From assembly GCA_965249035.1 (NCBI GenBank), contig CBDFKV010000007.1, positions 186,001 to 250,000 of the forward strand: 64,000 nt of DNA. The letters are read 5' to 3'. The notes beneath the pieces were generated by a model. It did not search any database, had not been told where the DNA came from, and saw only the letters and a list, made by a program, of their open reading frames with translations. The position numbers were made by a program, and so were the translations under genes. This document shows positions 46,583 through 54,673 of the stretch, piece after piece. Source of the stretch: CBDFKV01 sp965249035 (GTDB lineage Bacteria; Pseudomonadota; Gammaproteobacteria; Arenicellales; Poriferihabitantaceae). Position 1 is the stretch's first letter; the number at the start of each line of letters is the position of its first letter.

Positions 46583-47806
46583 ATGATGCAAAAGACAGCT
46601 AATGATCAGGGTCGCATCCTATCCGGTATGCGACCAACCGGAATGCTGCACTTGGGCCACTATCATGGTGTCCTCAAAAATTGGGTGCGCCTGCAAGACG
46701 AATATGACTGTTTTTTCTTCGTCGCTGACTGGCACGCGCTGACTACCCATTACGACAATCCATCGACCATGCGTGATCACGTATGGGATATGGTGATTGA
46801 CTGGCTGGCAGCCGGGGTTGATCCCGAAAAAGCCACTTTATTCGTGCAGTCGGCAGTGCCACAACACGCTGAATTGCATCTGCTTTTGTCAATGATCACA
46901 CCGCTTGGCTGGCTGGAGCGAGTGCCTAGCTTTAAGGATCAACAAGAAAAACTTAAAGATAAGGATTTGTCGACGTATGGCTTTTTGGGCTACCCCTTGC
47001 TGCAAGCCGCTGATATTTTAATTTACCGCGCGCAAGGCGTGCCGGTGGGTGAAGACCAAGTGCCGCACGTGGAGCTGACCCGTGAGGTAGCTCGGCGCTT
47101 TAATCATGTATTCGGACGTAGTGCCAACTTTGAAGACCAGGTAAATGCCGCCATTGCAAAAATGGGCAAGAATGCCGCCAAATCGTTTCGTCGTTTGGTC
47201 AAGGCTGTCAATGAAGAGGGCAATGCTGAGGCCAAAATGCAGGCTATGGAGCAGGTCGCAGGGCAGCAAAACATCAGCGCCGTTGAGCGTGAATTATTGA
47301 GTGGATTTATTGAAAACAAAGGCCGTACATTGTTACCAGAGCCAGAAGCGCTATTGACCAAAGCTGCAAAAATGCCCGGGTTGGATGGACAGAAAATGTC
47401 GAAGTCCTATGGGAATACCATTTCATTGCGTGACGACGCTGGCCGTGTAGAAAAGGCTTTGCGTGGTATGCCGACGGATCCTGCAAGGGTACGCCGGGAT
47501 GATCCGGGTGATCCTGAAAAATGCCCTGTTTGGCAATTACATCAAGTATATACCGATGAAAAAACGCATGAATGGATCAAGCAGGAATGTCCCCGTGCTG
47601 GCATTGGCTGTGTTGATTGCAAGCAGCCGTTGATCGAGCAAGTGCTGAAAGAGCAAAAAGATATTAAAGAGCGCGCGGCACCCTATGAGTCTAATCCAGC
47701 CTTGCTCAGCCGAGTGATTGACGAAGGTAATGCCCGCGCGCATGGCATAGCTGAAAAAACCATGATTGGTGTGCGCGAAGCTGTAGGTACCTTATACCTC
47801 GGATGA
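46583..47806 (+). CDS. trpS: Tryptophanyl-tRNA synthetase
   Basis: Class I aminoacyl-tRNA synthetase. The HIGH motif is HLGH (residues 23-26, in MRPTGMLHLGHYHG) and the KMSKS loop is KMSKS at 271-275. At 407 residues it is about 70 longer than E. coli TrpS; most of the excess is a helical insert just before KMSKS (residues about 190-260). This longer form is common in several proteobacterial groups. Its TGA overlaps the scpA ATG by four bases, so it shares an operon with scpA-scpB-rluB. Confidence 0.95.
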   Translation: MMQKTANDQGRILSGMRPTGMLHLGHYHGVLKNWVRLQDEYDCFFFVADWHALTTHYDNPSTMRDHVWDMVIDWLAAGVDPEKATLFVQSAVPQHAELHLLLSMITPLGWLERVPSFKDQQEKLKDKDLSTYGFLGYPLLQAADILIYRAQGVPVGEDQVPHVELTREVARRFNHVFGRSANFEDQVNAAIAKMGKNAAKSFRRLVKAVNEEGNAEAKMQAMEQVAGQQNISAVERELLSGFIENKGRTLLPEPEALLTKAAKMPGLDGQKMSKSYGNTISLRDDAGRVEKALRGMPTDPARVRRDDPGDPEKCPVWQLHQVYTDEKTHEWIKQECPRAGIGCVDCKQPLIEQVLKEQKDIKERAAPYESNPALLSRVIDEGNARAHGIAEKTMIGVREAVGTLYLG

Positions 47807-48597
47807 GTGCGTCTAACGCTAAGCCGATTAAAATCAATGGTGAGCTGTTAAACCAGTTGCCAGAAGGTCTTTTCATTCCACCGGATGCGCTGGAAGTGTT
47901 TTTAGAGTCGTTTGAAGGCCCGCTGGACTTATTGCTGTTTTTGATCCGTAAACAGAACATCGATATTCTAGATATTCCGATCGCCGTGGTTACCGAGCAA
48001 TATATGCAGTACGTCGAGCTGATGCGTAAGATCCGTTTGGATCTGGCTGCCGAATATTTGCTGATGGCAGCGATGCTCGCGCAGATCAAATCACGTTTCT
48101 TATTGCCCCGGGCTGAGCCTGAAGGTGATGACGAGGAAGATGACCCGCGCGCAGCATTGGTACGGCAGTTGCAAATTTACGAACAGTTTCAGCAAGCGGC
48201 TCGGGATATCGACGAGCTGCCCCGAATGGAGCGTGACTTTTTCCTTAGCATTGCGGAGTATGTGCCTGATAATGAAACAGAAACGCTACCTTATGCCGAA
48301 CTCAACGACTTGGTAGTCGCCTTTCGGAACGTCATGCTACGGGCCAAACAGAATAAAGGCTTGGAGATTTTTGGCGATGCTTTATCACTGCGAGAGCGGA
48401 TGGTCGTCGTTCTAGAAAAACTCAATAATGCCAAGCTTGAAGCCATCAACTTGACTTTTGAGGACCTTTTCGAAGCGAACGAAGGACGCGAAGGTTTGGT
48501 GGTAACGTTCATGGCGATCCTTGAGTTGATGCGCGACGGCTTGTTGAATATCGTTCAGAACCGACCTTATTCCCCTATTCACATAGCGACCCAATGA
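47803..48597 (+). CDS. scpA: Segregation and condensation protein ScpA
   Basis: Kleisin subunit of the SMC-ScpAB condensin. The N-terminus has ESFEGPLDLLLFLIRKQNIDILDIPIAVVTEQYMQYV, the ScpA signature, and AAEYLLMAAMLAQIKSRFLLPR follows. The C-terminal winged helix contains VVTFMAILELMRDGLLNI. 264 residues. Its stop overlaps the scpB start (ATGA). Confidence 0.95.
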   Translation: MSASNAKPIKINGELLNQLPEGLFIPPDALEVFLESFEGPLDLLLFLIRKQNIDILDIPIAVVTEQYMQYVELMRKIRLDLAAEYLLMAAMLAQIKSRFLLPRAEPEGDDEEDDPRAALVRQLQIYEQFQQAARDIDELPRMERDFFLSIAEYVPDNETETLPYAELNDLVVAFRNVMLRAKQNKGLEIFGDALSLRERMVVVLEKLNNAKLEAINLTFEDLFEANEGREGLVVTFMAILELMRDGLLNIVQNRPYSPIHIATQ

Positions 48598-49226
48598 GCG
48601 ATTCTCACACCCTAACGAACATCATCGAAGCGCTACTGCACGCCAGCGACGAGTCTTTGACTGTCGCTCGAATGCGGAATGTGTTTCCCGAAGATGCAAG
48701 GCCCACTGCCGAAGCGGTGAATCAAGCCATCGATGAACTCATTGAAAGCTATCAGGATCGGCCGATTAATTTGCTCAAAGTGGGAAATGGCTTTCGCTTT
48801 CAAACCGCTATGGAGTATGCGCAGTGGGTTGGTAAATTATTTGAAATGAAGCCTCTTAAGTTATCGCGAGCAATGCTTGAAACGCTGGCGATCATAGCTT
48901 ATCGGCAGCCTGCCACTCGTGGCGACATTCAAGAAGTGCGCGGTGTTTCGGTTAGTAGTGATATCATGCAGCGTCTGCTTGAGCGTGAATGGATCAAGAA
49001 AATCGGTATTAAAGAAGTGCCCGGTCATCCAGCCTTATATGGCACCACGCAGGAATTTTTGTCTTACTTTGGACTAAGCTCTTTAAGAGACTTGCCCGTG
49101 CTTAGAGAAGAGCGAGAATTAGATCAAATCGTGGCTGATTTAGGCGACGCAATTCGCGGTGAAACGACACAGGCCATAGCGGATAAGTCGGTACGACATC
49201 CACCCGAGTCTGGCCTGGACAGCTAG
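48594..49226 (+). CDS. scpB: Segregation and condensation protein ScpB
   Basis: Partner of ScpA in the condensin complex. It has two winged-helix domains; the conserved second one carries LSRAMLETLAIIAYRQPATRGDIQEVRGVSVS and LLEREWIKKIGIKEVPGHPALYGTTQEFLSYFGLSSL. 210 residues, overlapping scpA by four bases and followed by rluB at 66 bases. Confidence 0.95.
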   Translation: MSDSHTLTNIIEALLHASDESLTVARMRNVFPEDARPTAEAVNQAIDELIESYQDRPINLLKVGNGFRFQTAMEYAQWVGKLFEMKPLKLSRAMLETLAIIAYRQPATRGDIQEVRGVSVSSDIMQRLLEREWIKKIGIKEVPGHPALYGTTQEFLSYFGLSSLRDLPVLREERELDQIVADLGDAIRGETTQAIADKSVRHPPESGLDS

Positions 49227-49291
49227 ACATTTCAAAGAGGCGCCACGCAAAAAGCTGCCTATTCCTTTATCTTTTACGACACACTGAAACC

Positions 49292-50116
49292 ATGCCGCGA
49301 CCTAGTCGACCCAAGCCAAAATCCGCCAAGCCAGCCGCACGCCGCAAGAGTAATCGGATTAAACCTAAGGGTATCCGTTTGCAAAAACTGATGGCCGAGC
49401 GCGGCTATGGCTCGCGCCGTAAAATGGAAGGCTGGATTAAAGAAGGGCGGGTCCAGGTAGACGGCAAGGTTGCCACCATCGGAACCGCAGTTACGCCTGA
49501 AAATTCTATTCTGATTGATGGTAAACGCCTACGTTCTCCGGTGGACAATATGGAAGGAAGGGTGTTGATGTACCATAAGCCAGAGGGCGAGATTTGCTCA
49601 CGCGACGATCCCGGTAAGCGGCCGTCCGTCTATAAGAATTTACCGAAAATTCGCAATGCTCGCTGGGTATCGGTAGGTCGTCTCGATATTAATACAACCG
49701 GCCTTTTACTGTTCACTACCAACGGCGATCTGGCTAACCAGCTCATGCACCCCAGTTCGGGGATCAAGCGTGAATACCGCTGTCGTATTTACGGTGAAAT
49801 TACCAAAGAGGATATGCATGCGCTGCTGGATGGTGTTGAAATCAATGGCGAGGTGATGAAATTCGAAAAAATCCTGCTGGATGATGGCCAAGAAAAGCGC
49901 AATCGCTGGGTTCATGTAGTCATCGGGGAAGGGCGCAACCGCGAAGTGCGCCGATTATGGGAGGCGGTTGGCTGCCAAGTGAGCCGTTTAACACGGGTCC
50001 GATACGGCAGCATAATCTTACCAAGAAATCTACGTCAGGGAAAATACCGCAATCTTAAGCCTGGCGAGGTGCAAGGCTTGATCAACAGTATAAACGATAG
50101 CGATCACGCACAATAA
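49292..50116 (+). CDS. rluB: 23S rRNA pseudouridine synthase RluB
   Basis: Makes pseudouridine 2605 in 23S rRNA. After a 25-residue Lys/Arg/Pro-rich leader comes an S4 domain (GIRLQKLMAERGYGSRRKMEGWIKEGRVQVDGKVA) and the RsuA-family core with GRLDINTTGLLLFTTNGDLANQL (catalytic Asp) and EGRNREVRRLWEAVGCQVSRLTRVRYG. RluB is preferred over RsuA, RluE or RluF because of the scpB-rluB gene order. Confidence 0.93.
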   Translation: MPRPSRPKPKSAKPAARRKSNRIKPKGIRLQKLMAERGYGSRRKMEGWIKEGRVQVDGKVATIGTAVTPENSILIDGKRLRSPVDNMEGRVLMYHKPEGEICSRDDPGKRPSVYKNLPKIRNARWVSVGRLDINTTGLLLFTTNGDLANQLMHPSSGIKREYRCRIYGEITKEDMHALLDGVEINGEVMKFEKILLDDGQEKRNRWVHVVIGEGRNREVRRLWEAVGCQVSRLTRVRYGSIILPRNLRQGKYRNLKPGEVQGLINSINDSDHAQ

Positions 50117-50237
50117 TTACCAGCTTTAATCGAACCTACCACCTAATAAATCCATGGTAAAATTGGGCTAAATACCCCTAACTTCCTGTTAGTTAGGCGA
50201 AATACATCAACCAATAATTAGAAAAGGGAGGTGCTAA

Positions 50238-51251
50238 ATGACCATCAAGGTAGGTATCAACGGCTTTGGCAGGATGGGGCGTTTGTCCATGCGCGCCGCT
50301 TGGGATTGGGATGACGTTACCTTCACTCAAGTTAATGAACCTTATGGTGACGCACAAACACTCGCACATCTGATCAATTTTGACTCAATCCACGGGCGTT
50401 GGGCACATGAAGCTAGCGCCGAGAATGAACATATGTTGGTCAATGGTCAATCTATTCAGTGCAGCCAAAACTTCAGCATCGGCGAGACTGACTGGTCAGG
50501 CTGTGATGTGGTGATTGAAGCATCAGGTGTGATGAAAACCAAAGCACTCTTGCAAGCTTATTTGGATCAAGGGGTTAAGCGCGTTGTCGTCACCGCACCC
50601 GTTAAAGAAGAAGGTGTGCTCAACGTGGTTATGGGGATTAATGATCAACTCTATGATCCTTCCAAGCATCCAATTGTAACCGCAGCATCGTGTACAACCA
50701 ATTGCTTAGCGCCTGTAGTTAAAGTAGTACATGAGAAATTGGGCATCAAGCACGGCTCAATGACAACGATCCATGATATTACTAATACACAAACAATTTT
50801 AGATAAGGCCCACAAAGATTTACGACGAGCACGTTCGTGTGGAACCAACTTGATTCCAACTACCACAGGCTCGGCAACCGCGATCACACATATTTTTCCG
50901 GAACTCAAAGGCAAACTAAATGGCCATGCTGTTCGGGTGCCCATCGCCAATGCATCACTAACTGACTGCGTGTTTGAATTAAACCGCGCAACAACAGCCG
51001 AAGAAGTGAATGCATTCTTTAAGGAAGCCGCAGAAAACGAACTCGTCGGTATTTTAGGCTATGAAACGCGACCTCTGGTATCAGTTGATTACAAAACAGA
51101 TCCACGCTCCAGCATCATTGATGCGCCATCGACTATGGTCATCAACGGCACACAGCTCAAGATATACGCGTGGTACGACAATGAATGGGGTTATGCCAAT
51201 AGAACTACTGAATTGATGCGTCTGGTAGGGCGTAGAGACTCAGAAGAATAG
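50238..51251 (+). CDS. gap: Glyceraldehyde-3-phosphate dehydrogenase (ArsJ-associated type)
   Basis: A 337-residue GAPDH, with Cys152 in AASCTTNCLAPV as the catalytic nucleophile and the Rossmann start KVGINGFGRMGRLSMRA. The sequence (FDSIHGRWAHE, IVMGINDQLYDP-like block, HDITNTQTILDKAHKDLRRAR, DPRSSIIDAPSTMV) resembles the GAPDH group that works with ArsJ, adding arsenate to make 1-arseno-3-phosphoglycerate for efflux. No arsJ or arsR is near. It has a very strong Shine-Dalgarno (GGGAGGTG) and may serve glycolysis instead. It is the last gene before the accessory region. Confidence 0.88.
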   Translation: MTIKVGINGFGRMGRLSMRAAWDWDDVTFTQVNEPYGDAQTLAHLINFDSIHGRWAHEASAENEHMLVNGQSIQCSQNFSIGETDWSGCDVVIEASGVMKTKALLQAYLDQGVKRVVVTAPVKEEGVLNVVMGINDQLYDPSKHPIVTAASCTTNCLAPVVKVVHEKLGIKHGSMTTIHDITNTQTILDKAHKDLRRARSCGTNLIPTTTGSATAITHIFPELKGKLNGHAVRVPIANASLTDCVFELNRATTAEEVNAFFKEAAENELVGILGYETRPLVSVDYKTDPRSSIIDAPSTMVINGTQLKIYAWYDNEWGYANRTTELMRLVGRRDSEE

Positions 51252-51324
51252 GCCGACTACTTCGTACAGCTACAACTGCGCATAATGTATATTATGTAAA
51301 GTAGACTGTTCTGACGCTATAAGA

Positions 51325-51351
51325 TGGACGTCCAACTTTGGACGTCCAACT
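51325..51351. repeat. Two tandem palindromic 13-mers (TGGACGTCCAACT)
   Basis: TGGACGTCCAACT occurs at 51325-51337 and 51339-51351, each containing the perfect palindrome GGACGTCC. They lie at the edge of the accessory region, 70 bases after the GAPDH stop. They could be protein-binding sites or part of a transposon end; nothing shows which. Confidence 0.6.
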
Positions 51352-51410
51352 AAAGTACTTCATTTTCTCCAACTAACCCACTTCATTTACAACTAACCCA
51401 CTTCATTTTT
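51346..51410. repeat. Three imperfect tandem repeats of about 20-23 bases
   Basis: Units starting near 51346, 51369 and 51389 share the pattern CAACTAA-x-CCACTTCATTT (second and third near-identical, first with AAGTA in place of CCCA). Short tandem repeats of about 20 bases at an island edge recall the transposase-binding repeats at Tn7- and Tn5053-type ends. No matching set was seen at the other side, so this is suggestive only. Confidence 0.55.
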
Positions 51411-51466
51411 TGTCCAGCTGTCGTAGAGCAATAAATTTTGTACTCAAAGCCTCTTCTCTTTATGTG

Positions 51467-52531
51467 CTAGTCGTCTTTGTGCCAACCAACCATGCCATCA
51501 CAGTAATTGCAACCAGCAACATAACTGTGTTCCATATCGTCAGTATTGAGTTCATTACACCAACCACAAGCTTCTAGTGATTCGAACACTTCGAAACAGC
51601 TTGCACAAATCCACTCATCATTTTCAGTATGTACTACAGTATGGTAGCCATCACATTCACTACAGTTGCCCTCACTCCAAGAGTCATCACCTTCCATTGC
51701 TGCGATATATGCAGCGCCGCTATCAATTAAAGCCCTCGCTACATTATCCGGTTCGAGGCTCTTTCCACAGGATTGACACTGACCAATACCCTCTTCCTTG
51801 AGAGCTACTTTTTCTTCACACTTTGGGCACTGTATGTTTAAGCTCTTTTCAGTAAGACCACAGACCAAACACTGGGCTTCATAGATCGCATTTACACCTT
51901 CACAAAGTTCCTGGGCTTCAAAACCACAAGATGGACATTCGTCATACTGAATACCTTTTTCCCTATTACCCTTAATCTGCGGTTTTAGGTTATCGAATAT
52001 TACTTGAAGGAATTCATGTAGCTTTCTTAACTCTTTATCCAGTTCTGCAATTTTGTCATTCCACGATGAAAATTCATTTTTCCACTTAACGATAAGAAGT
52101 TGGTGAAGGAAAAACCATGCTTTTAGTTGCTTCTTAACTATATCGCGTGTAAATTTTTCACTTTCTTCTGCGGAATGCGCTTCATGAAAGAAATGGATCA
52201 TTTTGTTTCTGTCATTAGCTACTTCCTTAAAAGCATCTAACTCTGCTTTAGATAAGCCGCTACGCACCACTTTTTTAAGCTTATTATTAGCCTCAATTAG
52301 TGTTGCTGATTGAAAATCACCAGCGATAAATTTATCCCGATCTGCATCATGTCTTTGAGAAATAACTAATGACCAGTGTTCTTTCATTAGTCGAGCCTTG
52401 ACGAAAAGCTCGACTGCCGCATAAAAGTGAATGACCGAGTACTTTGGTTGGTCTTCTATCTCTGATATAGCTTTAAAGAGGAAGTCAAAAGCATTTTCAA
52501 CCAATCGACGGAACATTTTTTCTTTATTCAT
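51467..52531 (-). CDS. HEPN-like protein with multiple C-terminal zinc ribbons
   Basis: A 354-residue protein I do not recognise as a named family. The first 150 residues are helical with YAAVELFVKARLM and, at residues 108-113, RNKMIH, an R-x4-H motif of the kind that forms the RNase site in HEPN domains. After a coiled segment, about 155 residues hold several Cys-x2-Cys pairs (CPSC/CLVC, CPKC/CQSC, CSEC/CASC, CGWC/CNYC), enough for four zinc ribbons. A nuclease or nucleic-acid sensor is inferred. The start is uncertain: ATGs at 52531 and 52570 are possible. It is the promoter-distal gene of the ietAS-like operon, now cut off by an IS3-family element. Confidence 0.65.
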   Translation of the reverse strand: MNKEKMFRRLVENAFDFLFKAISEIEDQPKYSVIHFYAAVELFVKARLMKEHWSLVISQRHDADRDKFIAGDFQSATLIEANNKLKKVVRSGLSKAELDAFKEVANDRNKMIHFFHEAHSAEESEKFTRDIVKKQLKAWFFLHQLLIVKWKNEFSSWNDKIAELDKELRKLHEFLQVIFDNLKPQIKGNREKGIQYDECPSCGFEAQELCEGVNAIYEAQCLVCGLTEKSLNIQCPKCEEKVALKEEGIGQCQSCGKSLEPDNVARALIDSGAAYIAAMEGDDSWSEGNCSECDGYHTVVHTENDEWICASCFEVFESLEACGWCNELNTDDMEHSYVAGCNYCDGMVGWHKDD

Positions 52532-52653
52532 ACCTGTCGATCTCTCTCTATAAGTCATGGCGTTGGCCATCACTCGGTCGGTAGGAGTGGTAGTGATTGA
52601 AGCGTTGTGTGTGTAATCCCCCCATTTTTAATGGAAGTTTCAAGTAGAGCCTT

Positions 52654-53478
52654 TTAAGCAGCTTTCAGCAAATATCTTGGCGGTATACCACCAATTGCTG
52701 TATGCGGCCTTTCGTTATTGTACTGCCACATCCACTTTGTAGCCAACCATTGTGCTTGCTCAACGGAGTCAAACAGGTGCAAGTCTAGCCACTCGTGACG
52801 AGCAGTACGGTTAAATCGTTCAATATAGGCATTCTGTGTCGGCTTGCCTGGTTGAATGTAGAGCAAAGTGATCTGATGCTTATTTGCCCAGTCAATCAGT
52901 TGATGACTTATGTATTCAGGGCCGTTGTCGCAGCGAATGGCACTCGGCTTACCGCGCCACTCAATGACCTGTTCCAGCGCACGAATCACGCGACCGCTAG
53001 GTAATGATAGATCAGCATCGATCGTCAAACATTCTCGATTGTAGTCATCAATCACATTCAAAGTCCGTAGCGTGCGGCTATCAGCCAGTGAATCACTCAT
53101 AAAATCCATCGACCATACCTGATTGATTTGCATCGGTACGCTCAGTGCTTCAGGCTTATCTCGTTTGATGCGACGCCTAGGCTTGATTCTAAGGTTCAGC
53201 TCTAGCTCTCGATAAATCCGATACACGCGCTTATGATTCCAACCATAGCCTTTGATATTGCGTAGATACAGAAAACACAGCCCAAATCCCCAGCGTTTGT
53301 TAGTCGTCGTTAGCCTCAGCAGCCAATCAGCTATTTGCGCGTTCTCCGATGACAATTTGGCCTGATAGCGATAACAGGTCTCGCTGATAGAAAATACGCT
53401 ACACACCAAGCGTATGCTCGCGGGAAATCGATCTCTGGCCTTGATCGCCATCTCTTTGCGTCGAGACGGCGTCACCAC
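52654..53478 (-). CDS. IS3-family transposase OrfB
   Basis: DDE-type catalytic frame of the insertion sequence, 274 residues. The rve core has WSMDFMSDSL (first Asp), IRCDNGPEYIS (second Asp) and NAYIERFNRTARHEWLD (Glu), with the helix-turn-helix HTH_21 region before it (GYGWNHKRVYRIYRELELNL). It overlaps orfA by seven bases in the -1 frame and is made as an OrfAB fusion by frameshifting. Confidence 0.95.
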   Translation of the reverse strand: MVTPSRRKEMAIKARDRFPASIRLVCSVFSISETCYRYQAKLSSENAQIADWLLRLTTTNKRWGFGLCFLYLRNIKGYGWNHKRVYRIYRELELNLRIKPRRRIKRDKPEALSVPMQINQVWSMDFMSDSLADSRTLRTLNVIDDYNRECLTIDADLSLPSGRVIRALEQVIEWRGKPSAIRCDNGPEYISHQLIDWANKHQITLLYIQPGKPTQNAYIERFNRTARHEWLDLHLFDSVEQAQWLATKWMWQYNNERPHTAIGGIPPRYLLKAA

Positions 53479-53738
53479 TTTTTTTCGATGGCCTCGCGTG
53501 CAATCTCGGACTTAAGCTTCTCTTCCGCATACATTTTCTTTAAGCGGCGGTTTTCGTCCTCAAGCTCCTTCATCCGCCTCATCAGTGAGGCATCCATACC
53601 GCCGTATTTGCTCCGCCATTTGTAAAAACTTGCTTGGCTCATGCCATGTTCACGGCAAAGATCTGGCACGCTGAGCCCTGACTCGTTCTGTTTCAAGATC
53701 GCAATGATCTGGCTATCGCTATATCGTGACTTTTTCAT
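53472..53738 (-). CDS. IS3-family transposase OrfA
   Basis: An 88-residue DNA-binding frame: a helix-turn-helix (YSDSQIIAILKQNESGLSVPDLCREHGMSQASFYKWRSKYGG region) followed by a leucine-zipper segment (MKELEDENRRLKKMYAEEKLK). Just before its TGA the minus strand has AAAAAAAG (53485-53478), a classical -1 slippery run that would produce the OrfAB transposase. Confidence 0.95.
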   Translation of the reverse strand: MKKSRYSDSQIIAILKQNESGLSVPDLCREHGMSQASFYKWRSKYGGMDASLMRRMKELEDENRRLKKMYAEEKLKSEIAREAIEKKW

Positions 53739-53823
53739 AGAAAATCCCTCTCGCTAAGTTTATGAGAATTCTCTACTTGCCACTCCTACTAATTTTCGGG
53801 GGGATTACATGTGCATACCATTA

Positions 53824-54648
53824 TTATGGTGTTTCATCTTCTGGTTTAAATTCGATTTTTGGTGGTAGTTCTGACATTGCGTAGTGTACAAACTGCTGAC
53901 CAAGGCCGGTTAAATCATAACCCTCATTTTCATCAAAAGCTGAAACTGGTGGTTTAGGGCCACTGCCTTTTGGCCTTCTTTGAGTTGGCTTAGGTCTAAA
54001 GTTTCCAAATCCATCAACCTCTCTATGTTGGCGTATTATTCCGCCCGTACTAAGATCACGAATTAGGAGTTTATACAGATCGGCATCCGCTGAATCTTCT
54101 CGAACAGGCTCTTTGCCGACTTTTCGCCATATGGCCCCACGAGTTATCCCATCGCTATTGTAAATTGCAGCGATTACTTGAAAGTGCATTTCAGAATATT
54201 GATTAATCCAATCGATATACATTCTTATAACGTCATCACTTGAAACTGATGCTGCCGCAGCATTTGAAAGAATATTTCTGATATATACTCGCTTTTCATC
54301 GCTCTCAGCGCCAGCCCATTCTCTGAAAGTTTTCTTTACAAGTGATTGGTACTCCTTACTTTCTATTCTTTCAGCGATCGCCTCGTCTTGTAGGTCTAGG
54401 CGAGCCATTATTTCCATTATTGTTTCTTCTTTTTCTTTTAACTCATCCTGTAGCATTCGAACCCAGTGCTCGAAGAAACGATTTACTTTTTCCTGTTCTC
54501 CATCAGACCATGCTCCTGCAGCAGCTGAAAATACACCGCCTACAAATGGAACACCACCACCAATGGCCTGTAGCGCACCTCTAGAATATCTCGCTATTTT
54601 CCCTTCTTTAGGTACATCCATTTCGTTATCACTTTCTGTTTCATCCAT
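53824..54648 (-). CDS. Unrecognised partner protein of the ietAS-like operon
   Basis: A 274-residue protein of unknown function. After an acidic start comes a glycine/alanine-rich hydrophobic stretch (GALQAIGGGVPFVGGVFSAAAGA), then a long charged helical region (NRFFEHWVRMLQDELKEKEETIMEIMARLD) and a conserved-looking part with SDEKRVYIRNILSNAAAA. The C-terminal half resembles a winged helix (GITRGAIWRKVG ... LLIRDLSTGGIIRQHREVD). The start is taken at the ATG 54648, 25 bases after the ietS stop; a longer frame overlaps ietS by 62 bases. Position in the operon suggests it belongs to the same system. Confidence 0.7.
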   Translation of the reverse strand: MDETESDNEMDVPKEGKIARYSRGALQAIGGGVPFVGGVFSAAAGAWSDGEQEKVNRFFEHWVRMLQDELKEKEETIMEIMARLDLQDEAIAERIESKEYQSLVKKTFREWAGAESDEKRVYIRNILSNAAAASVSSDDVIRMYIDWINQYSEMHFQVIAAIYNSDGITRGAIWRKVGKEPVREDSADADLYKLLIRDLSTGGIIRQHREVDGFGNFRPKPTQRRPKGSGPKPPVSAFDENEGYDLTGLGQQFVHYAMSELPPKIEFKPEDETP

Positions 54649-54673
54649 GTCCAATAATCCGCGCAACCAAAGA

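Larger units (their letters stand above)
52612..53809 (-). mobile_element. IS3-family insertion sequence (IS407-like), complete
   Basis: A 1198-base element with inverted ends TGTAATCCCCCC (left from 52612; right ending 53809) and two overlapping transposase frames. The sequence TGTG directly outside both ends (52608-52611 and 53810-53813) is a 4-bp target duplication, the size expected of the IS407 subgroup. It inserted in the short gap between the unknown gene ending at 53824 and the HEPN/zinc-ribbon gene. Both ends and both frames are intact, so it may still be active. Confidence 0.93.

Noticed and set aside
51252..51466. A remnant of arsJ after the GAPDH gene
   Set aside because: No membrane-protein coding pattern is seen in the 215 bases; only short repeats.
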